Assembly (NCBI GenBank): GCA_026315105.1
Contig: CM048751.1
Location: 333,280,649 to 333,344,648 of the forward strand
Length of the DNA: 64,000 nt
Direction: 5' to 3'
Origin: Locusta migratoria
Taxonomy: Eukaryota; Arthropoda; Insecta; Orthoptera; Acrididae
A model generated the notes under the pieces. That model saw only the letters and a program-made list of their open reading frames with translations, did no database searches and was not told the origin of the DNA. Below, piece by piece: positions 21,599 through 32,953 of the stretch. The first letter of the stretch is position 1, and every line of letters begins with the position of its first letter. Made by a program: the position numbers and the translations under genes.

Positions 21599-22353
21599 TC
21601 CTTCTTCTTGCTCCCTCTCCCCTTTCTCTCCCTGAGGGCCCCGACTATCCCTCCCTTCCTGTCCCTTCTCCCCTCCTCCGTCCCTCCGGTTCCTCCTCTT
21701 ACCGCCCTCCCCTATCCTTCTTCCCCATGGCTTCCTGGGACATCATCCCCCCCGTCCCTTCCCTACCGGCTCTGTGGCTCCTCCCCACCCTCTCCATCTC
21801 CTTTCACCCCTTTTCCCCCCACACCACATCTTCAAATGCTGTCAGTGCCCCACCATCTACGGAACCTCCTTTGTGCTTCGAAAAGTGTGGTGTGTTTTAG
21901 TTAAATTGTTTTATCTTACAACAGTGGACGGCCAACCCGCAGCCGACACCATCAGCTTTTATTTGTGTATCTCTCGAAGTGTGTGTTGTGTTTTTTTTCT
22001 ATTTTAACTCCAAATAGCGGACGGTCTCACCATGGCCGCTGCCCTATGCTCATTTTAATTGTGTGTGTGCGCCACTGACATTCGAGCAACTGTTTTTATT
22101 CACCACTTTCGCCGTTCCAAGTGTTTTCTGTCACCACTGTTTCCTCCATTTTATGTACTTTGTTTTATCTCCATTTTAAATCTCCGTTTTATGTCTGTAT
22201 TATCTCCAAAATTTTATCTCCGTTGTGTTTTTATGTTCTCCATTGACAAATTTTATTTCTGTAGGCCGAAGAGCGCCAGTGAGTGCTGCCGGCCCGCCCC
22301 TCTTTTAGGGGAATTGAAACGACAATAAAGAAGGAAAAAAAAAAAAGAAAAAA
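21599..22353 (+). other. 3' UTR and A-rich tail of the nested LINE
   Basis: Pyrimidine-rich, then AT-rich; no gene. Ends with AATAAAGAAGG and A-rich tail at 22321-22353. Confidence 0.75.
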
Positions 22354-22373
22354 GCAGAAAAATTGTCTTGCAT

Positions 22374-23478
22374 TTAAGAACCAACTAAAGCACTGTTCAA
22401 TTCCACAGCGTCTATAACATTTACTGCATGAACTGTTCTTGCGCTCTGTGAAGTACTGTTCCTAACGTTACTGTTCTTTGAGTTTTTAATTTGCATACAC
22501 ACAGACTGCACATGTCCCGATTTGCCACATTGATAACAGGTCGCGTTGCGATTAGGGCATTGTGCACGCTTATGGCGAGATACACACTGAGGGCAAGACT
22601 TACAAACATTTTTCTGAAATGGGCGTTGGCGCCCTTTATTCAAATCACTGTTTCTAACACGACGGGGCGACCTTGGTGTCGCACTTTTACACTGGCTACT
22701 GTTCACTGTCTACTCAGCACGGCCTGTACTATTGTAAGAATTACTAGTGCTACACTGAGAACTACGGCTAGGAAAGCGACCGTTGCGGCGCACTGAATTA
22801 ACACTGTGGCTTTGCATTTCTATATCTGCTAAGTCAAAAGTATCATGCGCTTCTATAAGCTGCAGTACACTGTCTAATGAGGGGTCAGACTGCTCTAATT
22901 CTGGGGTCCTGAATGTTCTGCGTAATCGCATCTCTTAACATAACGTCACTATACGAAAGTCCACAAGAGCAAGTAAATTTACATTTGCGGGTTAAGCCCT
23001 TCAATTCCGTAATCCACTCTTGGTGTGACTGTTGCGGTAATTTTTTAAGTCTGAAAAATCGGTACCGAGCCGCAGCTACGAGAACTTTTCTCTCATAATA
23101 AGCATTTAGTGCCTCTACTATTTGTTCAAAGTCTACATCACGAGGAGATACGTCGGGGAAAAGTTTTTTCAGTAACACGAAGGTGTTGGTGCCCACCACA
23201 GATAATAGCAGATGCTTCACTTTCTGACCTGTAATTTGATGAGCCGCGACGAGTTCTTGAAACTGTGCGAAGTAGTCGCTCCATTCTTCCTCACGTTCGT
23301 TGTACTGGCGAAACGTAGGAAGCGTTGCGGTGGCAGGTGTGGGCTGCTGAAGCGGCGGCTGTTGTTGTTGGTTAGCTGCTTGCGCTGTGAGCTGGGCCAC
23401 AGCCTGCAGGAGTTGTGTTATTTGCGCCGTCTGTAACTGAATAATTTCCATTAAGTTTGGGTTTGGGGTAGTGGCCAT
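22374..23478 (-). pseudogene. Gypsy 1 Gag, broken
   Basis: ATG at 23478. The N-terminal part (to about 22900) holds a Gln-rich stretch ('NQQQQPPLQQ') and a capsid-like region ('QYNEREEEWSDYFAQF', 'VVAARYRFF'-type helix). A frameshift near 22900 and a TAG at 22710-22712 break the frame; the last part carries a zinc knuckle 'CYQCGKSGHVQSVC' (C-X2-C-X4-H-X4-C) preceded by a second Cys-rich stretch. It would form the particle and bind element RNA. The frame ends with TAA at 22374-22376 followed at once by ATG (22371-22373), the start of pol in the same frame. Confidence 0.85.
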
Positions 23479-23692
23479 GCTGACCGATTAGGCGCCGCGC
23501 ATACAAGAAAATTAGTACAAAACATAAATGCAAGATAAATGAGGACGCACTGCAACAAAAAAGTCCACAAAACACGTAACAGAAAATGTTCCCCCAAAAT
23601 TCTTATAATAAGGGTGGGCGGGCGGGAGCAATTTCTGCGTGCTGCGACTGCTGCTGTCTGGCTGCTGTAAGCGGGTTGATCCAAGGTTCGTC

Positions 23693-23710
23693 TATCACTC
23701 CTCGTCGCCA
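23693..23710 (-). promoter_or_regulatory. Gypsy 1 primer binding site
   Basis: On minus, one base inside the 5' LTR, TGGCGACGAGGAGTGATA. The TGG start matches a tRNA 3' CCA; the tRNA species is not identified. Confidence 0.65.
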
Positions 23711-23711
23711 C

Positions 23712-24181
23712 TTTTGTGTCCCAGCCTCGTCGCCGCTTTTGTGTCTCGTTTCCGTCGTAGGTGTCGGTGGCCGAGTGGAATGAGACCGACACAGGAATAA
23801 AGATAGCACGCTGGTGCAGGTACGGAGAGGAGCAGCCAGAAACTAGAAACACTAGAGTAAATTAGAACGAGATATATATTGCACAGAATTTATACAATAC
23901 TTAACTTTTACATAGTACTGCAGAATGTTGATACATAGTTGAGCTAGAGTCCTGCCTAGTGCCTAACTGATAGCCAAATCTTCACTGGTGCATATCGGAT
24001 TCCGAAGTCTTTACTGGTTCCTAACTCAGTCCCAAGTGAACGATGTCGTTCAGCGGTGGCCACGAGCGGAGTTGCCGCAGAGGGCGCTCGTGGCTGTCGT
24101 CGTAAGAACGCCGCGCCGTGCGTGCATGGCGGCGCGCGGCGAAAGTAGGTGGCGCGCACTTTGGACTTGTGCGACACCACA
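23712..24181 (-). repeat. Gypsy 1 5' LTR
   Basis: 470 bp, near-identical to 15963-16432; differences seen around 23978-24025. It would hold the promoter and polyadenylation signals. Confidence 0.92.
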
Positions 24182-24186
24182 GGGAG

Positions 24187-24479
24187 AATTGAAGAATGTT
24201 CGTTGAAATAAATGCACCACGTGTGGGCCATCTCATGGTGCGAAACGTCACGTCATTGACAAAAGCACGCGGTTGAGGAAACGATTGGGGGGTGGGGGGG
24301 TGGGAAGGAGGAGGTTAAAGCAAAGCATCGCTTATCAAGGACAAGGACCAGAAAAGATTACTACAAAATGTACAGTTAGAAATCTGAGGATAACAGACAT
24401 CGTGCAGGAGCCAATGTTGACTAGCCTAAAGTAACACAAATAATACAGGTTTCAAGCCTTCTTGTTTCTAATTAGTTTC
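24187..24479. other. unannotated stretch with G-rich tract
   Basis: GGGGGGTGGGGGGGTGGG at about 24284. Nothing else recognised. Confidence 0.4.
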
Positions 24480-25125
24480 GAGCTGGAGTTGGTCATTAAG
24501 AATATTGCCATCATTAAGAACAAGATGTTTAATAATTTTAAGCTCTTCCCACAAACATAATTTCCTGCCTTTCACCTCCTTGAATAATATCATAGTGTCT
24601 TCCAAAGGCCTCGGAATAAGTCGTCAATAAGCAAGTGCTCAGCAAAAGTTGACTTATGTACATTGGCACATTTCTTCTCTATCAGGTGTTCTTTATACCT
24701 TTCTTTCATCGTCCTACCTGTTTGTCCTACATAGCAACCGGTGCAGTTATTGCAAATTAGCTTGTAAATTCCAGAATTAGAGAATGGGTCAACAACGGTT
24801 TCGAGCGTATGGACCAAATTTTTCTTTAAGTTGTAGGTGGAAAAATTTACTCTGCAGTCATATTTTCTCGCCAATAGATTTTTTTAATGTGTAGGATACG
24901 TTTCCCTAAAACAGGTTAGAAATAAACTTTTCACTGTCGGTTTTGCCGCGGTGTGACTTGTTGTTAAGTAAAGTTGAACAGTGTTGGGAGGTTTTCTTAT
25001 CAAAGAGTCGTTGCACAATATCTTGATGGTATCCGTTATTGATGGAAATGGACTTTATTGTATTCATTTCCTTCTGCAGGTTAACAGGTGACAAAGGGGT
25101 TGGTAATCCTTTCAGTCCCACATTA
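24480..25125 (-). pseudogene. Penelope-like element 3, GIY-YIG end only
   Basis: 24590-24874 encodes 'GIYKLICNNCTGCYVGQTGR' then 'TMKERYKEHL', with both halves of the GIY-YIG nuclease (GIY..YVG) and the Cys pair typical of Penelope proteins between them. Upstream, 24906-25121 gives 'EMNTIKSISINNGYHQDIV', the usual linker after the RT. A frame break separates them, and the RT is missing: a 5'-truncated dead copy. Confidence 0.78.
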
Positions 25126-26450
25126 TGAAATCAGCTTTGGAAAAATTAAAATTCAGTGTTTTCTGTATTAATACAGTGCAGTATACATTAAAATATGTGT
25201 TTTAAAATTGATTTTTTATGTCATTTATTTCATGCATAACAGAGACGTTTGTATCGAAGTATTTTATTACTTGGATATTACTTTGTTGATAGTTAACACT
25301 ACCAGATCAATAATGCTAGCATAATCTTCGCCACTGCACCAAAGTCAAGACAATTCACAGCTGGAATAAAATAAAAGGAACCACACTCACGCTCACACTC
25401 TCAGCCACGTACAGACGGCAACGCAACGCAACCTCCAAGATGGACAGATTAATGCCTCAGAAGTGGCTACACGCCGTACCAAGCGGCAAAATCTAACTAG
25501 AAGCACGTTGTTCATAAACAAAATCAACTTTAAGGATAGATGCAAAAAATAGGTATAAATCAACTTTTAATATTTTGTTGTCCAGGAACAACACTCGGAA
25601 CGAAAGGTTTAAGGGGCGATTAACGGCAGAATTGAAAAACGCCAATCTATGTGATTGTCTACGTTCACTTTCCTTCTCTCCCTGTCCATCTCCTTATCTA
25701 TTCCGTCTCTTTCTCTGTTCATCTCCTAATCTCCCTCTCTCTGTTCATATCCTCCTTCCCCTCTCTCTGCCAATCACCTCGTTTTTCCTTTTCCTCACTC
25801 CTTCGCTACCTTCCCAGTCCATTGCCTTCATCCACCTGTGAAAAATTATACAACACTGTTAACGTACATGGTGATCAGTGAAGTGGTGTCTAACTTTACT
25901 GCAAGGTACCCTCCGACATAACCGTATGAAATCGTAATAAGTAGCTTGACGACGGCTCTTACAAAAGTGGCTGACGATCTAATGTCATTCTCCTGTGACA
26001 GTTTGATAAAATGTTAAAAAACACATCTACAACAACTTCATGGTCAAAAAGGGTTTATGTATGTTATTTATATGAGGTACAGTAAACGTATAAATCACTT
26101 CGTAACGAGTTAGTATTCACAATAGAAACAGTGACACTCGACTTCCCACTTTAAAATCCTTCGTTTCAAAACTAGTACTACGAGAAGTAGCCTGATTATC
26201 GTAATGTGTGGATCTTATTCAGCTTTCCTTTAGCATCTGTTTTAGAAGCATTCCAGGAGAACATATACAAAAACAAAAGAGAATTTAAACGTCCATCGAC
26301 GACAAGGTCATTAGAGACAGAACACATCATACAACACGATAGCTCCTTTAAAGACTGTAGGTCTGTAACATTGTTGCAGCACATCATGAAATAAATGTAA
26401 TCTCATCCAATAAATATTATAGATTATTATCTTGTTTTGGCAATTGTTAA
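25126..26450. other. unannotated stretch with a pyrimidine-rich tract
   Basis: 25660-25830 is dominated by C and T (CTCCCTCTCTCTGTTCAT-like repeats). No gene or element recognised in the remainder. Confidence 0.4.
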
Positions 26451-26451
26451 T

Positions 26452-27310
26452 TCTACGTCTACATGGATACCCGGCAAGTCACATTGAATTGCATAGCAGA
26501 AGGTTCTTCGAACTACTTTTATGATATTTCTCTATAGTACCATTCTCTAATAGTTCGCGGGAAATGGGAACATCTAAACCTTTCAGATTTGAGTTCAAGA
26601 GTTTGTAGAGCTTATAGGACTTAACTACGGGGTCATCAGTCCCTTTACTTACAAACTACTTTACGAACTAGCTAATACTAAGGACGGCACAAATATCCAT
26701 GCCCGAGGGGGGATTCGAACCCCCGACCGTAGTGGCCGTGCAGACTGTGACTGGCGCGCTGCAGAACGCTCAGCCACCGCGGCCGGCGCAGTTTTTGATC
26801 TGATTTCTCTTATTTTATTATGACGATCATGTCTCCCTATGTAGGTTGTTGCTAACAATATATTTTTGCATTCCGAATAGAAAGTGCGTGAAAGAAATTT
26901 CGCAAATCTTGCCGCAACAATAACGCCTTTTTATAAAATGATTTCCACCCAACTCGTGCATAGTTTCCGTGACACCCTTTCCCCTATATTGCGGTAATAC
27001 AAAACGAGCTTCCCTTCTCTGAATTTTCTCTAACTCATCCGTCAGTCCCACCGGTTTTGTGCATTCCACAATGTGCAAAAATAGTCCAAAATAGGATGCC
27101 CAAGTGTAGTGTAGGCAGTTTCTTTAGTAAAACTGTTGCATCTTCTAAGTGTTCTTGCAATGAAACGCAGTCTTTCGTTCGCCGTGAATGTTTTTTTCCA
27201 GTTTAAGTAGTTCGTAATTGTTACTCCTAGGTATTTGGTACAATTAATGGCCTGTAGATTTCTCGTAGAAAATAAGAATTTTGGTAATTAAGATTAAGTG
27301 TACATTCTTT
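26452..27310 (-). pseudogene. CR1-like LINE 3' fragment with a SINE inside
   Basis: Minus strand. The 3' UTR (26452-26592) resumes after the SINE at 26788 and is followed by the C-terminal RT region ('GLTDELEKIQRREARFVLPQ', 26827-27078) and decayed sequence to about 27310 matching 'GVTITNN'-type text. Frameshifts make it dead. Confidence 0.8.
26593..26787 (-). repeat. SINE family A inserted in a LINE 3' UTR
   Basis: Reverse copy with box B GGTTCGAATCC and head GCCGGCCGCGG as read on minus. Exact duplication not resolved: CAGATTTGA left, CAGTTTTTGA right. Confidence 0.8.
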
Positions 27311-27579
27311 GTTCCCCTATCCGCTTACTCTGAGAACATATCCTAATTCGTTAGTCTTCTTATGTGGGTCGTTCCTAAAGTAATGCCTCGTATTTTTAGT
27401 CATGAAAACTGAAAAAGATGCATAAATCACGACAGCACAACTAGATAGAGCGGGCTGTCATTTTTTTCATACGGTCGCCACCACGCGTTTTGGACTTTTG
27501 CCAACGATCAACCGGAGCCTGCATACCGAGCTTGTAAAAGTGGGAACCAGTTGAGGTTAACAAGTTGCTTACAGATATT
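27311..27579. other. possible mariner-like terminal region
   Basis: GGGTCGTTCCTAAAGTAATG at 27366 resembles the outer end and 5' leader of mariner-type elements, but no partner repeat or coding part was found. Confidence 0.3.
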
Positions 27580-27681
27580 AAAGTAGAGGCCTTGAATTAA
27601 ATTTTATATCGTGACCGGGATTCGAACCCAGAGCCTCCTGCTTACTAGGCAGACGTCATAACCACCAGGCCACCGAGACTT
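27580..27681 (-). repeat. tRNA-Thr-like SINE (family C), single copy
   Basis: On minus, a tRNA-like segment has box B GGTTCGAATCC and a fully paired anticodon stem TCTGC/GCAGG around loop CTAGTAA (anticodon AGT). The downstream TTTAATTCAA also follows the tRNA-like part of the 61-kb array. So the array unit contains a relative of this SINE. Confidence 0.65.
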
Positions 27682-28140
27682 AATCAATATAGAGACTAAA
27701 CGGACGGTCTAAAGACACGTTTCCTACATTGCATCATGAGGCAGAGTTGAAGGTTTTGTAGAGCATGGGGACATGCCTCTGAAGTAAAGAAAGCTGAGCC
27801 AAATACCAACGAACAACAAGAACGGACATGAACAAACGACGGCAAAGCATCGATCTCCTGATATATATAGTGAATCACCTAACACTTGCACCGCAAATAT
27901 TGCGGAAGAGGAAAGTGCGATGATGTGCAGTTTTCACAGTATGGATTAGTAGCCAAGGACTCGTATTGTTAGCCAATAAACAGATTGTAATATTACTTAC
28001 AAAATGTATTTTTATGCAAGCATACAATTTTTTTAAGTGGAACAATGGTTGTTTCGATCATGCACTGTGATTTTTGACACCAGCTGTGTACAACGAATTT
28101 TGAATGACATTTTCCGTAATATTTGCGGTGCAAGTGATTC
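27682..28140. repeat. inverted-repeat pair, otherwise unannotated
   Basis: GCACCGCAAATATTGCGGAA near 27888 is answered, inverted, by TTCCGTAATATTTGCGGTGC near 28109. Arms of about 30 bp lie about 200 bp apart; possibly ends of a small non-autonomous DNA element. Confidence 0.5.
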
Positions 28141-28155
28141 ATACTATTACAAAAA

Positions 28156-28262
28156 GGTACGGCCAAACTTTCAGGAAACATTCCTCACAAAAAAGAAGGA
28201 AAATATGTTATGTGGACATGTGTCCGGAAACGCTTAATTTCCACGTTAGAGCTCATTTTATT
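28156..28262 (+). repeat. inverted partial copy of the DD41D transposase region
   Basis: Matches the reverse complement of 28893-28990 (shared TATGTTATGTGGACATGTGT) at roughly 85-90% by eye. It lies head-to-head with the larger fragment. Confidence 0.75.
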
Positions 28263-28280
28263 ACTTCTCTTCAAATCACA

Positions 28281-29000
28281 TTAATCATGGAATGGAAACA
28301 CAGCAACAGAACGTACTAGCGTGACTTCAAACACTTTGTTACAGGAAATGTTCAAAATGTCCTCCGTTAGCGAGGACACATGCATGCACCCTCCGTCGCA
28401 TGGAACCCCTGATGCGCTGATGCAACCCTGGCGAATGGCGCATTGAATCACAGCCGTCCACAATACGAGCACGAAGAGTCTCTACATTTGGTACAAATGG
28501 GGTGCGTAGACAAAGTCAAGAGGGTTGAGGTCAGGAGATCGTGGAGGCCATGGAAGTGGTCCGCCTCTACCAATCCATCGGTCACCGAATCTGTTGTTAA
28601 GAAGCGTAAGAACACGTCGACTGAAATGTGCAGGAGCTCCATCGTGCATGAACCACATGTTCTGTCGTACGTGTAAAGGCACATGTTCTAGCAGCTCAAG
28701 TGAGCGTAGGTGGAAGAACATGAGGCCCAATCAAGACATCACCAAGAATTCCTGCCCAAACGTTCATAGAAAATCTGTGTTGATGACGTGATTGCACAAT
28801 TGCGTGCGGATTCTCGTCAGCCCACACATATTGATTGTGAAAAATTTACAATTTGATCACGTTGGAATGAAGCCTCATCCGTAAATACTAAAATGAGCTC
28901 TAACATGGAAATTAAGCGTTTCCGGACACATGTCCACATAACATATCTTCTTTCTTTGTGTGTGAGCAATGTTTCGTGAAAGTTTGGCAGTACAACCGGT
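28281..29000 (-). pseudogene. Tc1/mariner-superfamily transposase, D41D spacing, broken
   Basis: Minus-strand pieces in order: 'LILVFTDEASFQRD' (first catalytic D), a shifted 'VWADENPHAI' and 'NVWAGILGDVLIGPHVLP', then 'MWFMHDGAPAHFSRRV' (second D) and 'PPRSPDLNPLDF' (third D). I count 41 residues between the last two aspartates, the spacing of the DD41D (rosa/Visitor-type) group rather than mariner D34D. Several frameshifts make it inactive. The C-terminal tail toward 28281 ends 'GGHFEHF'-like text. Confidence 0.75.
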
Positions 29001-29194
29001 AACGACATAAATTTTAATTCAATAGCGCTACTTTACTTCAATATCTTTAATAGATATCGAGACAAAATATGACTCTGGACGTTGTTTACTTGATTTTTAT
29101 ATATTACTTGCTTCCGAGAGTTGACATTGTTCATGTCCGGTGACGGAATTTCCATATGACGAGTGTTTCGTTCAACTGTAAGCCTCTGCGGGAT

Positions 29195-29512
29195 TCATCT
29201 CGCACAGACTTTGCGATAAACAAGGTGTTCTAAAGCGTTATAGCGGACATTTAGATTTGCACGCAATTCTCTGGCCGTTATCCGCCGATCAGTAGGAATG
29301 AGTTTATCGAGACGCTCTTTATTGAGAAGGATGATAGCTGTGCAGGGTCGACCGGGTCGTGCCTTGTAATTCACAGCCTTTTCACCATCTGGAAAATACA
29401 GCACCCATCGCCCCACATTGCTCACTTCTACTGTGTCCTCTCCATACACCTTTAGAAATAGTCGATAGATTTCAATGGGCGCAATTGCAAAAGCGGCGAT
29501 AAATTCGACCAC
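29195..29512 (-). pseudogene. mariner transposase N-terminal domain
   Basis: Frame reads 'MVEFIAAFAIAPIEIYRLFL', 'YGEDTVEVSNVGRWV', 'RPGRPCTAIIL', 'DRRITARELRANLNV' and 'YRKVCAR': the paired helix-turn-helix DNA-binding region of a mariner transposase, with the linker before the catalytic domain. The catalytic domain is missing, and sequence downstream (toward 29010) is unrelated transposon debris. Its wording differs from the mariner at 59.2 kb. Confidence 0.75.
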
Positions 29513-29683
29513 AGATCACTGTTTTATTCGCGCGTCATATCGGGCTCACTCTAAGCGTTACTATACGCTTGATCAATTGTGCATAGAAACCTATACATTT
29601 CTAAATTTTTCAAATGTTTGTAATTCTATGGGACCCAGCTACGTTGGTCATCAGTCCCTAGACTTACAAACTACTTAAACTAA

Positions 29684-30457
29684 CAAGGAAAGTACTTGGG
29701 CTCGAACAAACACATATACATCAAAATTGTATGAGAGATAATGTAAAGATCCCTTATTGCACTAGTGATAGTCCCGCATCTGCAAAACTCTGCAGTCGTC
29801 CGTTAGAGGCCTTTGCGTGTGCCTTGCCACATTGCACTTTGACCTGTCGGTTCGCCAGTAGGGACGGTGCAGTGTGTGCCTCCGAAGTTGCGTTTTGTGA
29901 CGTTATTTGTGTGGTGAAGCGTCAGATGGGGGCGGCGATTGGTAATCAATCCTGCTGATGTATTGCGATTAGTTGAAATGAAGATAAGAAGAACCCTTCT
30001 TCGAAAATATGGTATTAGTGTAGAAGATGAATCATTCGCATGCTTTCTCGTATCTGTTATGGTGCAGAAATATGAGAATAAGTTAGATACCGTTGTAACA
30101 CTAACACATAATGATGATAATAGGGATGACAATGACGAACAACTCATTGCAAGCGGTAGTGCTACGGTAAGTGCGGGAAGAGGCGATGGAAGCAGTGGCA
30201 GTAAATACCAACAGTCTTCCGAGAAAAAGATTAAAGTTCCAACTATCATCACGGCTTTTGATGACAATACGCTAGAGAACATATACGACGATTATTACAT
30301 TAGTTCAGATATCTGCATTACATCTACAGTGCTATCTAGAGCATGATTGCAAAGTTTTGCATAAAAACGACTCCACCAGCACATTGAGGTGTACGTAGAG
30401 ATACTGTAACCAAACTTTCTTACAGATATGTTTGATCGAGCCCAAGTACTTTCCCTG
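29684..30457. mobile_element. 774-bp hAT-like non-autonomous element inside a SINE
   Basis: Inverted ends CAAGGAAAGTACTTGGGCTC (left) and, reversed, CAGGGAAAGTACTTGGGCTC (right) extend about 28 bp. Eight-base flanks TAAACTAA and TAAGTTAA agree at six positions. CAGGG-type ends and 8-bp duplications suggest hAT; the flanks being imperfect, P-like or other groups are not excluded. It contains one 135-codon frame. Confidence 0.7.
29939..30346 (+). CDS. unrecognised 135-codon frame in the hAT-like element
   Basis: The first codon is not a standard start in strong context (GTAATC... reading as alternative), and the first true ATG is a little downstream. The product has a basic start ('LVEMKIRRTLLRKYG'), a central acidic stretch ('THNDDNRDDNDEQ') and a Ser/Gly-rich part ('SGSATVSAGRGDGSSGS'). 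No transposase block is visible. It may be a remnant or captured host exon fragment, or chance. Confidence 0.3.
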   Translation: MVINPADVLRLVEMKIRRTLLRKYGISVEDESFACFLVSVMVQKYENKLDTVVTLTHNDDNRDDNDEQLIASGSATVSAGRGDGSSGSKYQQSSEKKIKVPTIITAFDDNTLENIYDDYYISSDICITSTVLSRA

Positions 30458-30593
30458 TAAGTTAAACTAACCTAAGGACAACATACACATCCATGCCCGA
30501 GGGAGGATTCGAACCTCCGACACGGGAGGCCGTGCGATCTGTAACGTGACGCTCCAGACCGCTCGTCTACTCCTGCGGGCCGATACATTTCTA

Positions 30594-32394
30594 GCAGCTG
30601 GTATTTCTTTATTGTAGCTGCCGTCTTTTGAAACTCGAAGAATTTCGTAGGAAGATTTTTTTATTTTTTTTTTTTATTTTTTTTTATTGCGGATTTTGCT
30701 CTACGTAAACTGCTACCGTACAAAACATACCAGTTAAGTGTATTTCTTTCCGTTGTGTAAGTTAAAGTAACCGAAAATCTACTCGTTATTGCGATAACCT
30801 GTTCGCTGCTTTCTCATCCGAACGGAATCTCTTTAAGAGTTTAACTTTCACGGATTGTAGTCTATTTATCTTCCCTCTTTTTCCGTTCAGCGCAATCTAT
30901 CACAACTTTTAAAAGCTTCATCTTTGTGGCTGACTTACTTTGAGAAAAGTTTAAGCGAACGTATAACATTTTGACAGTGAAGTATTGGTCTTTGCCGTTA
31001 GTTAACTGTGATATAGCGAAATTTCAGTCCATAATTTCGGCATTATTTGCACCTTTTACCGTGTCGCAGATTTATGTCCACCATAATGTCTGATTCTCAT
31101 CAAAAGATTTCATATTATGACGTTAGTCAGCCGAGATAATGCGGTAAAGACAAAATATATTGCTATCAAACATATTTCTCCAGTCTGTTAAGATATGTTG
31201 ACACGTTTTACACTGGTAAATGTTCCTACGTAGTGACATTCAGAAACTTTTCTGACCTGCCTCAAATTTGGAATGCTGTAAGCGTTTGAAAATATTACAC
31301 ATTGTTCCTTTTGTCATAGTTATTTCAGAGTTAAGACGTAGAACTCATATCACCATTAATGTAGCCGTGACTGGGCTGCTGTTAAAATAAATATAACCAA
31401 GAATTTTTGATGTCTGGATATTCTGTTGTGTCGTCACATGGGCAAGTTAGATATATCTGATATGTAATTTTTTATAGTTACTGGATTACGAAAAATTCTT
31501 GATTGGCCATGGTCGTAGTTTATTTATTTCACAGATTATTAGTTTAGCTAAAGGTGTTAACCATTTTCATATCTAAAATCACAGAGAAAATGCATATAGG
31601 GAAAGATAGCATGGTGCAAACTGCCAATACAAAATATTTTCATGATATAAATACCACTACATGAAATATTTCTATATGGAAAAAAATCTTAGGCTCTTTT
31701 CGTTCGTCTCGATGTGGACTTAATATTCCAGAAGTGCTGAGCGTAAATGTTATAAATTTTAACAGACATAAGTCCTAACGACTTGTCATCATTGTAAAGA
31801 TTACTATGTTGAAGGTAAGTGCTTCTGTAAATCATGTACGCAACTATCACTGATTTACGAAACAAACAGTTTATCAATTACTTTTGATGATAATACATTT
31901 GTGGTCAACGCAAGTCCCTATGTATAGGCCTATGCTTCACATCATTCAAGCCGTGGGTGCGATCTGATATCTTGTAATGGAAGCCGAATAAGCAGAAGAG
32001 CCCGCATTGCCAGTTTAAAATTGATTTCTTTAGACCGGTTTTGCCAATTGTAAGTTGTGATCTTTTTAGTGAAAATACAAGTATGAACAATCTGTTGATG
32101 AACATTTTTGGTGACATGCTTTTGTTTACTATAAACCGGCCACCATAATGATGTTGGTTTAGAGTGAATTCTTAGCTGATAGGACATCACAATATGGGCT
32201 TGGCAGTTGAAGTGTAATATATTGGAAGGTTTCAATAACCATACCATTAAGCTGAAACTCGTATGAAAGTCATTAATAGGACCCGTCACAAATTTTAAAA
32301 ATCTCGCACTCTGATGATAATGGTGGTATAATTTCTTCCTGATCGCAGCTTTTTTACAGCTGAATAACATTATTAGTATCCATAAATCCTTCCC
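30594..32394. other. unannotated 1.8-kb AT-rich stretch
   Basis: A T-rich run lies at about 30657-30687. No coding domain, tRNA-like box or inverted ends recognised. Possibly unique intergenic DNA. Confidence 0.4.
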
Positions 32395-32953
32395 AGACTG
32401 TTCGCGGATAATGCTACCATTTATCGGTTAGTTAAGTCACTGGATCAAAGGAACGAGAAAACGACTTAAATATCTGCATGGTGCGAAAATTGGCAGTTGA
32501 GTCTAAATAAAGAAAAGTGTGAAGGTATCCATATAAGAACTAAAATATATCCCTAAAAATTCAATAACACTATACACCAGATAGATATAACGCCGTAAAT
32601 TAGTCTAAATACCTAGGAATCACATTTACGTACACTTTTAACTAGAAAGACATAGAAAATTTTAGGGAACGTGAGAGAAAGTCTATGTTTAGTTGGCAGA
32701 ACATTTATAGATTGTAATAAAGAAATTATATACACTACACTCGTCCGACATATTTTTGAGTATTTCTGCGCACTGTGGCATCCTCGCAAATTGGAACTGA
32801 CGGAGCATGTAGAGAAAGTTCGGGAAAGGACAGCTCGTTTTGTATTATCGCTATACAGGGGAGGGATGTCACGGAAATAATGCAAGAGTTCTACATCTAC
32901 ATCGACATCTACATCTACATGGGATACTCTGCAAAACACATTTACGTGCCTGG

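Larger units (their letters stand above)
20178..22353 (+). mobile_element. 5'-truncated jockey-type LINE inserted in Gypsy 1
   Basis: Begins abruptly inside the RT region and ends with AATAAAGAAGG plus an A-rich tail. It is flanked by the 10-bp duplication GCAGAAAAAT. It contains the RT frame to 21598 and a pyrimidine-rich 3' UTR of about 750 bp. It inserted in reverse orientation to the Gypsy, exactly at the start of pol. Confidence 0.9.
15963..24181 (-). mobile_element. Ty3/Gypsy LTR retrotransposon 1, complete ends, interrupted by a LINE
   Basis: Two 470-bp LTRs of the same orientation bound gag and pol read from the minus strand, and GGGAG occurs just outside both ends (15958-15962 and 24182-24186), a 5-bp target duplication. 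PBS and PPT are in the expected places. Removing the nested LINE (20178-22353) leaves about 6 kb. No env-like frame is present. Domain order PR-RT-RNaseH-INT identifies Ty3/Gypsy; wording of RT and integrase suggests the Mag-type lineage, which needs a tree. The LTRs differ at about four positions by eye, so insertion is fairly recent. gag is broken, so the copy is dead. Confidence 0.93.
29604..30582 (-). repeat. SINE family A split by a small DNA transposon
   Basis: The 3' part is at 29604-29683 and the head, with box B GGTTCGAATCC, at 30466-30582. ATACATTTCTA flanks the whole unit at 29593-29603 and 30583-30593, so the SINE was complete before it was split. Confidence 0.85.
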
